A DNA stretch of 64,000 nt, taken from contig NZ_HE578909.1 in NCBI RefSeq assembly GCF_000321005.1, forward strand, positions 21,404 to 85,403, given 5' to 3'. Of this stretch, positions 1-8,379 are shown one piece after another. The translations under genes and the position numbers were made by a program. Each line of letters begins with the position of its first letter. The first letter of the stretch is position 1. A model generated the notes under the pieces. It made no database searches, was not told the DNA's origin, and was given only the letters and a program-made list of their open reading frames with translations. Source of the DNA: Anaerococcus senegalensis JC48 (GTDB lineage Bacteria; Bacillota; Clostridia; Tissierellales; Peptoniphilaceae).

Positions 1-474
1 CAAAACTGATTCATGATTTTTAAATCCTAAAATTAAATTTAATGATTCGAATTCATTTGGATTTTCTTTTATGTATTCTATTAAACCTTTTACAGGGCTT
101 ACTCCTGTACCACCAGCAATAACAATTACATTTTTACCTTTCAATTTATCAATTGGCCAACCATTTCCATATGGTCCTCTTAGATAAATTCTATCACCTG
201 GAGTTGATTTGAAAAGCTCAGATGTAACTTCACCAACATTTCTTATAGTCATTTCTACATAGCCTTCTCCCATTCCTGAAACAGAAATTGGAGCCTCACC
301 AATTTTGGCAAGAGATACTTGTAAAAATTGACCAGGTTCTACTTTTTTATCAAATTCTACTTTGAAAGTCCATTCATTATTTGTGTGTTTTTTGATATCC
401 AAAATTTCATAAGATTTTGGTAAAACATAATTTAAATAATCATCTGTTGATCTTTTTATTTCATTTTTTTGCAT
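1..474 (-). CDS. asrB: Anaerobic sulfite reductase subunit B, partial (C-terminus beyond window)
   Basis: The first 158 codons of a flavodoxin-reductase-like FAD/NAD(P)H subunit that feeds electrons to AsrA and AsrC for dissimilatory-type sulfite reduction in the cytoplasm. Visible are the FAD-binding core (RGPYGNGWP, about residues 101-109) and the start of the NAD(P)H-binding fold (VIAGGTGVSPVKGL, about 118-131). The ATG at 474 overlaps the asrA stop by one base (TAATG), so translation is probably coupled. The sequence runs off the left edge, so the C-terminal [2Fe-2S] cysteines cannot be checked. asrA immediately upstream makes the assignment firm. Confidence 0.9.
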   Translation of the reverse strand, partial: MQKNEIKRSTDDYLNYVLPKSYEILDIKKHTNNEWTFKVEFDKKVEPGQFLQVSLAKIGEAPISVSGMGEGYVEMTIRNVGEVTSELFKSTPGDRIYLRGPYGNGWPIDKLKGKNVIVIAGGTGVSPVKGLIEYIKENPNEFESLNLILGFKNHESVL

Positions 475-1514
475 TATTTTACCTCACTTCTTACTTTTTC
501 TAATTCTTTACTTACCTTGTTAATTGTTTCTGGATAAGAAATCAATTGTGGGCAGTGAGCTGAACATCTTCCACAACCTACGCACATTGGGCCATCGCCA
601 AATCTCTTGTTGTGAGCGTAGATTTTATGCATGATTTTATATCTGTATCTTTCTTTCAATTGGTTTCTAAAATGTCCACCACCAGCTACAAGATCAAAAT
701 CTTTAGTCATACAAGATGCATTTGTTCTTCTTCTTTCACCAACACGTCTATTTAAAGTATAAGTAACATCTCTTGTTGTAAAACATGTACAAGTTGAACA
801 AGAAGTTGTACATGATCCACATCCTATACATCTTGAATTATATTCATCCCAAATATCAGAATTTGCAATTAAATTTGCTTCTTTATCATCTTTTATTTGC
901 GGGAATATAACTTTTAATTCGTTTTCTTCTGGGAATTTCAAATCAAACTTTTTATTTGAAAATGCTGATAAGTCTAAATCATCTTCTACTTTTATATTCA
1001 TAGATCCATCATCATTAAATCTAAATGCATATGTATAATTATCTGTTTTGTTTGCATCACATGATACACAAAAACAATTTCTATCAAGGTCTGATTGGCA
1101 TTCTAATAGAGCGTAATGAACTTTATTTTTACGTCTTTTATAGAACATATCTTCGAATGGTCCATTTTTTATGAAAATATCATCTAAGTGTTTAATCGCA
1201 TTTATATCACAAGCTCTTGCAAAAACCAAAACTTCTTTTTTGTAAGGTTGTTTTGTTTCTGTATAATCATCTTCTGTAAAGTAAAATAAGTTTTCAGTCA
1301 TTGGAAGTAGAGCTTCCTTAGCTGAATATGTAGATTTTTCTTTATACTCTATTTCATCAAAACTTTGTACATTTTCGTACATTATTGTATCCATATTACA
1401 ATATCTTCCACCATTTTTTATTCTTTTTGGTGCAAAAATTGTGTATTTGGATTTTAGGATTTCAAATAAATCCTTGGCCTCATCTTTTTTGATAAGATAA
1501 TCTGTATAAGCCAT
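474..1514 (-). CDS. asrA: Anaerobic sulfite reductase subunit A (4Fe-4S protein)
   Basis: Iron-sulfur electron-transfer subunit of the cytoplasmic AsrABC sulfite reductase, 346 aa. The C-terminal third carries two ferredoxin-like cysteine groups, CIGCGSC with further Cys near residues 229-244 and MCVGCGRCSAHCP near 310-322; the N-terminal part is the usual AsrA/HycB-type domain with extra cysteines. The start at 1514 (MAYTDY) is chosen because TTTTAGGAGG sits a few bases upstream; a longer frame to 1592 has no ribosome site. It is the first gene of an asrAB operon reading out of the left edge. No close match to a regulator site was seen upstream. Confidence 0.9.
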   Translation of the reverse strand: MAYTDYLIKKDEAKDLFEILKSKYTIFAPKRIKNGGRYCNMDTIMYENVQSFDEIEYKEKSTYSAKEALLPMTENLFYFTEDDYTETKQPYKKEVLVFARACDINAIKHLDDIFIKNGPFEDMFYKRRKNKVHYALLECQSDLDRNCFCVSCDANKTDNYTYAFRFNDDGSMNIKVEDDLDLSAFSNKKFDLKFPEENELKVIFPQIKDDKEANLIANSDIWDEYNSRCIGCGSCTTSCSTCTCFTTRDVTYTLNRRVGERRRTNASCMTKDFDLVAGGGHFRNQLKERYRYKIMHKIYAHNKRFGDGPMCVGCGRCSAHCPQLISYPETINKVSKELEKVRSEVK

Positions 1515-1734
1515 ATATCCTCCTAAAAATAATTTAAGAAATTTGATAGCAAGTATCATCTTCCTATGAAACTTAAAAAATTTTATAGACACCTATAAAA
1601 TTTTTTAACAAACGTTATTTTATTACAAATTAAGTATATCATTAAATAATAGTTAATAAAAGTATATCAATAATAAATTTTGAATTATATATTTTTTTAA
1701 ATTAATTATTTGAAATTTCAATATTTATCAAATT

Positions 1735-1765
1735 AAAAAAGTCTAGTATAAAACTAGACTTTTTA
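1735..1765 (-). terminator. Rho-independent terminator of the lipoprotein gene
   Basis: A hairpin with arms AGTCTAG and CTAGACT around a short loop (1741-1760) is followed on the minus strand by a run of T. It lies directly after the stop codon of the SH3 lipoprotein gene and closes the leftward polysaccharide group. Confidence 0.85.
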
Positions 1766-2239
1766 TTATTGAATATCTGTTAATAATTCTGTTAAGATAT
1801 ATCCTTCATATTCTCCATAAGAAACTTTTGACCATTCACCACTAATTTCTGTCCTTTGTATTTCTACTCCAGGCTGAACAGTTGCTACAATTTCTGATTC
1901 TGTATCCATTTCTCTTCTTATATTTGAAATATCTTTTACAGTAAATATTCCTTGAGCATTTTCTTGATTATTTTCTTCTTTTGGATTTTCTACATTTTCA
2001 TTTTGATCATTAGAATTATTTTTTTCATTTTCAACCTTTTCCAATGACCCTTCTTGTGTATCAGAAGGTGTGCTTTCTTTTTTAGAATCATTATTTTTTT
2101 GATCTTTATAACTTACACTTGTTGATATTGGATTTGATTTTTTATTTTCATCTGGGTGTCTTTGTGATACATATTCATCTTTTTTGCATGCTGAAAGTGT
2201 CAAAGACAAGGCTAATATTAATAAAATTTTCTTTTTCAT
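1766..2239 (-). CDS. SH3-domain lipoprotein
   Basis: Predicted surface lipoprotein of 157 aa. It has a short signal peptide with lipobox LSAC, so Cys18 would be lipidated. A low-complexity Asn/Glu/Lys/Ser linker follows (about residues 20-95), then a bacterial SH3 domain (about 98-157; key residues NIRREMDTESEIVATV and GEWSKVSYGEYEGYI). Bacterial SH3 domains often bind cell-wall peptides, so a wall-associated role is likely. It is the last gene of the leftward group after the CpsC/CpsD-like pair, 9 bases from the ATPase gene. The exact function is not known. Confidence 0.75.
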   Translation of the reverse strand: MKKKILLILALSLTLSACKKDEYVSQRHPDENKKSNPISTSVSYKDQKNNDSKKESTPSDTQEGSLEKVENEKNNSNDQNENVENPKEENNQENAQGIFTVKDISNIRREMDTESEIVATVQPGVEIQRTEISGEWSKVSYGEYEGYILTELLTDIQ

Positions 2240-2248
2240 TTTTTCTCC

Positions 2249-2851
2249 TTAATTATCTGTAGTAATTATGCCAGATATTTCGCAATCCACATTTTCAAGC
2301 TTTCTGATTGATGAATTGAGTCTTTTTTTTCTAAAATCTTTTTTATTGGCTAAGACAATTACAAAATCTGAAAGGCTTGGATAAAAATTTGCATCATCGT
2401 AATTTTCGTTATTTGATGTATCCAAAAATATATAGTCATATTTTTCTTTTAATGAAGAAAATATACTTTCTATCCTCTCATAGTTCATAATGTTATGAAC
2501 ATCATCTCTTTTATTTGGAGCAAGAATTAAATCTAAATTTTTTTGAAAATGATCTTTTACTATAAAGTTTTCATATGGTTTTTCTTTTTCTAAAATATCA
2601 AAAAATCCTCTATCAAAATCAATATCGCAAAGCTCTCCAAGTACTGGATTTCTAAAATCAGCCTCAATTATTATTACTTTGTAATCATCTTTCGATAAAC
2701 TTCTTGCAAGATTTAAAATCAATGATGTTTTGTTAATCTTCTCGCTTGATGAAACAAATTGAACTAATGAATTTTTCTTTGTAATTTCCAAAAAATTTTT
2801 CTTTAACTTTTCAAAAGATTTGATTATTTCGTCATTTTTTTTGTTAAACAT
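2249..2851 (-). CDS. CpsD/BY-kinase-like ATPase with degenerate Walker A
   Basis: Cytoplasmic P-loop protein of 200 aa, like the tyrosine autokinase (CpsD/CapB) that controls capsule or exopolysaccharide chain length. The Walker A' strand (KVIIIEADFRNP, about residues 59-70) and Walker B (YDYIFLDTS, about 138-146) are recognisable. The P-loop itself reads SSSEKINKTSL: the glycines are gone and only the lysine remains. The C-terminal tyrosine cluster of BY-kinases is absent. It overlaps the start of the downstream reading of its membrane partner by 8 bases, so the two are probably translated together. It may be a pseudokinase, or an enzyme that phosphorylates the partner's tyrosine-rich tail (inference). 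Confidence 0.7.
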   Translation of the reverse strand: MFNKKNDEIIKSFEKLKKNFLEITKKNSLVQFVSSSEKINKTSLILNLARSLSKDDYKVIIIEADFRNPVLGELCDIDFDRGFFDILEKEKPYENFIVKDHFQKNLDLILAPNKRDDVHNIMNYERIESIFSSLKEKYDYIFLDTSNNENYDDANFYPSLSDFVIVLANKKDFRKKRLNSSIRKLENVDCEISGIITTDN

Positions 2852-3746
2852 CTATATCACCATCATCATATTTTGGAATATCTGCTATTATTGTATATTC
2901 TTTATTATTTTCTTTATTTTCGTAAATTTCTAAATCTTCTTCATCTTCATTAGCGCTATCTACATATTTAAAAGATTGGTCATAGTCAATTTTTTCTTCT
3001 TGAATTTCTTCATTATCATAATTATGGTCTTCTACTTGTTCATCTACATCATATTCTTTGACATATGAATCTTCAAAATTTTCTTCATTTATAACATCTT
3101 CGTATGAATCTTCTTCGTATTCATAATTATCTGTACCATCTTCTTCAAAAACCACTTTTCTAACAAGTCTTTGATCGGTATTATCTTCATCTTCATCAAT
3201 TTTAGAATTTCTAATAAATAATAATAGAGATCCAAAAATAAAATATGTTAAAAATCCTGCAAGACCCATTTTTAATACGTCTTTGTTGGTTGTTTTAACT
3301 AAAGTTGCATTTGGATAAGCATGATCAATTATAAATGAATCTGCCTTATACAATTCATTAATTACAGAAACTGTTATTTCTGCATATTCATCAGCTATAT
3401 CTTCTGCCCTAAGTTTTACAGAATCTTCCACATTTATATTTAAAATGTGAGTATTTGGTATAGCTTGTATTTGCACTTTTTTATCTAGATCTGCTTCATT
3501 TATATCTAGTTTTAAATTTTCTATTACTCTTTTTTTGATTGCATTAGAATTTACTGTCTCTGCATAAGTAAAGGTAGTCTTATCTTGATCTTTTATTTTT
3601 TCATTTGATGTTGTAAGTATTTTTGCTTGAGCCTTGTATTTTTTAAATCCAAAACGATCAGATAAAAAATAAAATCCAATCCCAAGTATAAGCCCAAAAA
3701 TTAAAGACTTTTGTATAACAACAAATATCGATTCTTTCTTTTTCAT
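2844..3746 (-). CDS. CpsC/Wzz-like polysaccharide co-polymerase with long Tyr-rich acidic tail
   Basis: Membrane protein of 300 aa in the Wzz chain-length family. There are two membrane spans (about residues 6-27 and 156-178) flanking an extracellular coiled region. A cytoplasmic tail of about 120 residues (180-300) is packed with Asp/Glu and about a dozen tyrosines in contexts such as YEYEEDSYED and YVKEYDVD. The start at 3746 is preferred because GGAGG lies 6 bases upstream; a start 12 bases earlier lacks one. The tail resembles the phosphorylatable tyrosine cluster normally found at the end of the kinase partner, here moved to the membrane protein. It lies next to a CpsD-like ATPase and two glycosyltransferases. 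Confidence 0.7.
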   Translation of the reverse strand: MKKKESIFVVIQKSLIFGLILGIGFYFLSDRFGFKKYKAQAKILTTSNEKIKDQDKTTFTYAETVNSNAIKKRVIENLKLDINEADLDKKVQIQAIPNTHILNINVEDSVKLRAEDIADEYAEITVSVINELYKADSFIIDHAYPNATLVKTTNKDVLKMGLAGFLTYFIFGSLLLFIRNSKIDEDEDNTDQRLVRKVVFEEDGTDNYEYEEDSYEDVINEENFEDSYVKEYDVDEQVEDHNYDNEEIQEEKIDYDQSFKYVDSANEDEEDLEIYENKENNKEYTIIADIPKYDDGDIDV

Positions 3747-3747
3747 C

Positions 3748-4527
3748 CTAACCTCCAAAATATTTTGCCCCTTCTAGCATTTTTTTTCTTGCTGTCTTTT
3801 TATCAATTTTTTCCATGAATTTTTCATGATTTTTCAAAAAATATTCTATATATAGCCTATAAGATTTTGGGAAAAGTGCTTTTGCAAGTTGACCTTTATC
3901 AAAAAACATTTTTTCATTATAGCCATTAAACCATGTAGAATTATCATTGTAAACTTTTGCTATAAGCTTTGTTGAAGTTCTAAATTTTAATTTATTTTTA
4001 AAACCATCTCTTATAAATAAGGAATCTTCACCGGACCCATTTTCAGTTCCTGCTCCAAAATATGTTGAAAATGACATATTATATTTTTCAATTTTTTCTC
4101 TTCTAAATACAAAATGAACAGATCCATATTTTAATGAATTAAAAAATTTCAACTCCCCATCGTTTTTCACCTTAATAATCTCTTTATTATCTTGATAAAT
4201 TATTGTTTTCATTATAAAAAAGTCAGTATCAGGATGGTTTTTAAATTCACTTTCTATCTTTTCAACATAGTCATCTTCAAATACTTCATCATCATCGCAC
4301 AAAACTATTAGATCAGCCTTAGAATTTAATAGCCCAAGATTTCTACTCCTACCAAGTCCCCTGGTATTTGTTGAAATCATTCTAATTTTATTTTCCTTAT
4401 CATAAATCTCTTCATAAGAATTATGATCTGTTTGATTTATAATAAGACAATCAGAGTTTATATTTAATTTTTTATAAAAATCTATGGATTTTTGTCCCAT
4501 AGTCGATACTAATACTTCTATTTTCAT
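3748..4527 (-). CDS. Family 2 glycosyltransferase
   Basis: Putative GT-A fold glycosyltransferase of 259 aa acting in surface polysaccharide synthesis. The nucleotide-sugar metal site is visible as LCDDDEVFEDDYVE (DxD around residue 77), and a later GTENGSGEDSLF segment carries the likely catalytic acidic residues. No membrane spans are evident, so it is probably cytosolic or peripheral. The start is set at 4527 (MKIEVLV), 1 base after the stop of the upstream glycosyltransferase gene; an earlier GTG at 4575 would force a long overlap. The substrate sugar cannot be told from sequence. Confidence 0.75.
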   Translation of the reverse strand: MKIEVLVSTMGQKSIDFYKKLNINSDCLIINQTDHNSYEEIYDKENKIRMISTNTRGLGRSRNLGLLNSKADLIVLCDDDEVFEDDYVEKIESEFKNHPDTDFFIMKTIIYQDNKEIIKVKNDGELKFFNSLKYGSVHFVFRREKIEKYNMSFSTYFGAGTENGSGEDSLFIRDGFKNKLKFRTSTKLIAKVYNDNSTWFNGYNEKMFFDKGQLAKALFPKSYRLYIEYFLKNHEKFMEKIDKKTARKKMLEGAKYFGG

Positions 4528-4528
4528 A

Positions 4529-5674
4529 TTATCTTGTTGATTCCGCCTTTTCCCAAGTTGGTTTTGACTTTCCACTTATCTCATTATAAGCTCCCTTAAT
4601 TTGAGCAAGCATCATAAGGCTATAATATAAGGGAAAATATAAAATTTTTGACTTTGAGTTTGTAATATGTCCCAAAAATGCCAAAAGATAAAATAAAATT
4701 TGTCCTAGCATTGTTATTTGATAAAAAATTCCACTTTTTACTAAAAATATATTTACAACAAATAAAACTATATGGAAAAATGCTTGTAAAAATCTTAAAG
4801 TTTTATGATTAAAATGGAAAAATGAAAACCAGCCATACTTAAATATATTTAGTCTTTTCAAATTTGTAAAAATATTGGTAAAGATTCTTCTTTGCATCCT
4901 TACTTTTCTTTTAAATTCATCTTTTGTTGTTGCTCCTGCTTTTTCTACAGCAATTGCATCCTTATTAAACAAGGCTCTTTTTTTATTTAGCCCTGCATAA
5001 AGAGGCATTTCATAATCATGAGATGAAACTAAATTATAATGTCTATAATCTTTTTTTCTACAAGCATAAATAGCACCATTTCCTGCTGCTATGGTAGAAA
5101 TTTTTGATTCAATCTCACGCATTCTAAGTTCTAAATCCCAATAAGTATTTTCTGCAACAACTGATGATATTTGATCATCTTTTTTATAAATTAAGGATCC
5201 ACAAACATATTCAACATCATCAGATGTAAAATATGATACCAATTCTTTAATTGCATCTTCCTTAAACATTGAATTTGCATCAGAAAATACAATAATTTCT
5301 CCATTAGCTACATGGACTGCCTCATCTTGAGCATTAGTTTTTCCAAAATGATCTTTTGCAGTATTAATTTTTATATCAAATTTCGGATGATCTTTAATAA
5401 ATTTTTCGCAAATTTCTACTGTCCTATCATCAGAACAATCATTTGCAATAATTATTTCTAGATTTTCATAATCTGATTTAATAATATTTTCAAGTTTTTT
5501 CTCAATTACCTTTTCTTCATTATAGGCAGATATAACCATTGATACCTTGGGCCTATAAGAATAATCTTTTTTATTTTTTCTTTTTAAAATTTTATCTAAA
5601 ACAATTAAAGTTAAAGGATAGCCAATCATTGCATAAAAAAGTGCAAAGGCTGAAATCCAAAACAAAATTTTCAT
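4529..5674 (-). CDS. Membrane family 2 glycosyltransferase (BcsA/NodC-like)
   Basis: Processive-type GT2 enzyme of 381 aa. There is an N-terminal membrane span, then the GT-A domain (MVISAYNEEKVIEKKL, IIIANDCSDDRT, VFSDANSMFKEDA with the metal-binding Asp), an RMQRRIF segment in place of the QxxRW motif, and C-terminal membrane spans (about residues 290-365). It probably adds or polymerises sugars on a lipid carrier or growing glycan at the membrane. The start at 5674 has AGAGGAATTT upstream; the ATG seven codons earlier has no better site. It is the first gene of the leftward glycan group 4529-1766 and lies next to uppP, the lipid carrier recycler. Confidence 0.8.
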   Translation of the reverse strand: MKILFWISAFALFYAMIGYPLTLIVLDKILKRKNKKDYSYRPKVSMVISAYNEEKVIEKKLENIIKSDYENLEIIIANDCSDDRTVEICEKFIKDHPKFDIKINTAKDHFGKTNAQDEAVHVANGEIIVFSDANSMFKEDAIKELVSYFTSDDVEYVCGSLIYKKDDQISSVVAENTYWDLELRMREIESKISTIAAGNGAIYACRKKDYRHYNLVSSHDYEMPLYAGLNKKRALFNKDAIAVEKAGATTKDEFKRKVRMQRRIFTNIFTNLKRLNIFKYGWFSFFHFNHKTLRFLQAFFHIVLFVVNIFLVKSGIFYQITMLGQILFYLLAFLGHITNSKSKILYFPLYYSLMMLAQIKGAYNEISGKSKPTWEKAESTR

Positions 5675-5751
5675 ATAAATTCCTCTTTTTTTCAAATTCT
5701 CATATTCTAATTTTACACTATAAGCTGATTTTTTTAAAGTTTTAGAAATTT

Positions 5752-5775
5752 AAAAAAGACGGTTTAAACCGCCTT
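5752..5775 (-). terminator. Terminator after uppP
   Basis: GGCGGTTTAAACCGTC hairpin followed on the minus strand by six T. It sits a few bases beyond the uppP stop and separates it from the glycosyltransferase group. Confidence 0.8.
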
Positions 5776-5785
5776 TTAAATTTTT

Positions 5786-6670
5786 TTATTTAATTATTAT
5801 AAAATATAAAAATACTATTATAGCAAGACCTATTCTATATTTTCCAAAAATTATAAAGTCATTTTTTTGAACATATGATATAAATTTCTTTATTACTATA
5901 TAAGCAACAATAAAACTTAATATCATTCCAATGATTATTAATATCCATTCATAACCTGTAAATCCTGATACATTTTTAATAACTTTTAATAAAGTTGCTC
6001 CAAGCATAGTTGGAATTGCCAAAAAGAATGAAAATTCTGCACTAGCTGATCTTGAAAGTCCCAAAATCATAGCACCAATTATTGTTGCAGCTGATCTTGA
6101 TGTTCCTGGAATCATAGCCAAAACTTGAAAACATCCTATGAAAAATGCTGTTTTATATGAAATTAAGGAAAGATTATCTATCCTTTTTTTGTTTTCATTT
6201 TTATTTTTCTTTTCAAGTAAAATTATTCCAATTCCCCACAAAAATAACATTAGGGCAACTACCATAGGATTAAATAAATAAGCATCTATTATATCATCTA
6301 ATAATAATCCCAAAACTCCTGCAGGAATTACACCAATTATTACTCTTTTCCAAAGATCCATTGTATCTTTATGTGGATGAGTTAATCTGTAATATATTTT
6401 TGATTGACCATTTAAATTTTCATAATTTTTCGGAAAATATTTTTGAGTCTTTTCAAAATCCCAAGGGTTTAATTTTCTAAAGTATAAAACTACTACTGAT
6501 AAAATTGCCCCTAATTGAATTATTACATTAAAAGCATTGGCAAACTTTTCTGGTTCAAGTTTTACAAATTCATTTACCAAAATTAAATGCCCAGTTGATG
6601 AAACTGGCAAAAATTCGGTGACCCCTTCTACAATTGAAAGGATAAATACTTTTATTAAATCTAAAATCAT
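5786..6670 (-). CDS. uppP: Undecaprenyl-diphosphatase
   Basis: Integral membrane phosphatase (BacA/UppP family, 294 aa) that regenerates undecaprenyl phosphate for wall and polysaccharide synthesis and gives bacitracin tolerance. Both catalytic signatures are present: EGVTEFLPVSSTGHLIL (about residues 15-31) and PGTSRSAATI (about 188-197). About eight hydrophobic spans fill the remainder. GGAGG precedes the ATG. The ATG overlaps the TGA of the extended ttcA-family frame as ATGA, which indicates translational coupling with that gene once its frameshift is taken into account. Confidence 0.95.
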   Translation of the reverse strand: MILDLIKVFILSIVEGVTEFLPVSSTGHLILVNEFVKLEPEKFANAFNVIIQLGAILSVVVLYFRKLNPWDFEKTQKYFPKNYENLNGQSKIYYRLTHPHKDTMDLWKRVIIGVIPAGVLGLLLDDIIDAYLFNPMVVALMLFLWGIGIILLEKKNKNENKKRIDNLSLISYKTAFFIGCFQVLAMIPGTSRSAATIIGAMILGLSRSASAEFSFFLAIPTMLGATLLKVIKNVSGFTGYEWILIIIGMILSFIVAYIVIKKFISYVQKNDFIIFGKYRIGLAIIVFLYFIIIK

Positions 6671-7475
6671 TTTTCAAATTCCTCCAAAAATGAATGTTTT
6701 TCACCATTTATTTGATATCCCAAAATCATATCGCAATTTACATTTTCTGCTGATCTTAGAATTGATTTTTCTATATTTGGTATGTCATCTTTTAATTCTT
6801 CAATAAGATTTTTTATTTTTTTCTTGTATAAGACTCACTTTTTTTTGTAACAGTGCAAGCACAATTTAGGGCATTTAATCCAATATAATCACGCCAAGCT
6901 ATTACATCTTTTTCTTCTATAAAATACATGGGTCTTATAAGTTCCATTCCATCAAAATTTTGCGCTAATAATTTTGGTTTCATTGTTTTAAAGTTTCCAG
7001 CATATAAAACATTCATAAGTGTTGTTTCTATTGCATCATTCATGTGATGACCCAAAGCTACTTTATTACATCCAAGCTCTTTTGCCTTGGCATACAAAAA
7101 TCCTCTTCTCATCCTAGCGCACATATAACAAGGATAATCTCCAGAAATTTTTTCGCTAATTTCGAAAACATCTGAATCGAAAATTTTAGCTGGAATATTT
7201 AAATATTTTAAATTTTTTTCCAAAAGATTTCTATTTTCCTCATCATAACCTGGATCCATACAGATATATTCAACTTCAAAATCTACATTTGAATGTTTGT
7301 GCAATTCTTCTACAAGTTTTGCAGTTAAAAGTGAATCTTTTCCTCCAGAAATTGCACAAGCAACCTTGTCTCCTTCATTTATTAATTCATATTTTTTTAC
7401 AGCCTTAATAAATTTTGACCATATTTCTTTTCTATATTTTTTTATTATTGATCTTTCTATTTCTACTAATTCCAT
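6667..7475 (-). CDS. TtcA-family tRNA thiolation PP-loop protein, interrupted by a -1 frameshift
   Basis: Adenylating PP-loop enzyme of the TtcA family (tRNA sulfur insertion). It shows the ATP-pyrophosphatase motif SGGKDS (about residues 44-49), a CYMC pair near 115-118 and a later CAC near 206, which would hold the Fe-S cluster. In the zero frame it stops at 6813 after TRKK (220 aa). One base back, across an A7 run (6816-6822), the frame continues with KNLIEELKDDIPNIEKSIL and ends in GYQINGEKHSFLEEFEK at 6667. That extension resembles the normal family C-terminus and overlaps the uppP ATG as ATGA. So the gene is either frameshifted by loss of one A, or uses -1 slippage. Its start overlaps the upstream stop (TAATG). 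Confidence 0.75.
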
Positions 7476-8266
7476 TATAACTCCACTATAGTTGAAGGTG
7501 CATGTCTTTTTGCAACTTCTAATTTTATATCTCTATTTGTATCTAGTCCACAAGATTTTAGGTAATTGTCTACTGTTATTTTACAAAGCTCTTTCGAATT
7601 ATTCGTTTCTGATAAATGGGCTAGAAAAATTTTTTCATTTTTTCCTTCTAAAGCATCTGCCAAAAATTTAGCTGATTGATCGTTTGATAAATGTCCCATT
7701 TTTCCCATAATCCTAATTTTCATAGGATATGTATAAGGTCCTCTTTTTAAAGCTTCCAAATCATGGTTTGCCTCAAAATAATACACATCAGATCCTTTTA
7801 TTTCATTTAAAATCCTATCATCAATTATTCCAGTATCGGTTAAAACAGTAATTTTTTTATTATCCAAATATAAAATGAAACCAACAGGCTCATTTGCATC
7901 ATGATGAATTGAAATTGGAAAAATATCAAAAGAATTAAAATTCAAAAATGAATTTGACTTAAATAATTTAATATTTTCTTCTTTCAATTTTCCACATCTT
8001 TTTATAAAAGAAAGCCAAGTTCCCTTATTTGCATAAATTGGAATATCATATCTTCTACTCATAACAGCAGCTCCTTTTACATGATCCGCATGTTCGTGAG
8101 TTAAAAAAATTGCATCTATATCGTTTGGCTTTTCACCGATTTGAGATAAAAGATTTTCAATTTTTCTTCCAGAAAATCCACAATCAATCAAAATCTTTGA
8201 ACCATTGTGTTCAACAAAAACAGAATTTCCTGAAGATCCTGAAGCTAGAGAACAAAATTTACTCAT
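7475..8266 (-). CDS. MBL-fold metallohydrolase, YycJ/WalJ-like
   Basis: Metallo-beta-lactamase-fold hydrolase of 263 aa. The metal motif THEHADHVKG (about residues 54-63) plus downstream Asp/His residues give a di-metal site. The N-terminus FCSLASGSSGNS is typical of the YycJ/WalJ group, which is linked to DNA processing and cell-wall coordination in Firmicutes. A walRK operon is not in this window, so the name is a family label only. Its stop overlaps the start of the ttcA-family gene by one base. Confidence 0.8.
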   Translation of the reverse strand: MSKFCSLASGSSGNSVFVEHNGSKILIDCGFSGRKIENLLSQIGEKPNDIDAIFLTHEHADHVKGAAVMSRRYDIPIYANKGTWLSFIKRCGKLKEENIKLFKSNSFLNFNSFDIFPISIHHDANEPVGFILYLDNKKITVLTDTGIIDDRILNEIKGSDVYYFEANHDLEALKRGPYTYPMKIRIMGKMGHLSNDQSAKFLADALEGKNEKIFLAHLSETNNSKELCKITVDNYLKSCGLDTNRDIKLEVAKRHAPSTIVEL

Positions 8267-8303
8267 AATACTTCCTATCTATTATTTTAAAAATATTTTA
8301 ACA

Positions 8304-8337
8304 TAAAAATATGTAAGATTTTAGAAAAATCTTACAT
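8304..8337 (-). terminator. Terminator after the HAD phosphatase gene
   Basis: Hairpin ATGTAAGATTT / AAAATCTTACAT (8311-8337) followed on the minus strand by ATTTTTATG. It ends the gene at 8380-9195 before the walJ-like gene. Confidence 0.75.
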
Positions 8338-8379
8338 AAATAACTAATCATATAATACTTTTTTTAAATTAACTTTCAA

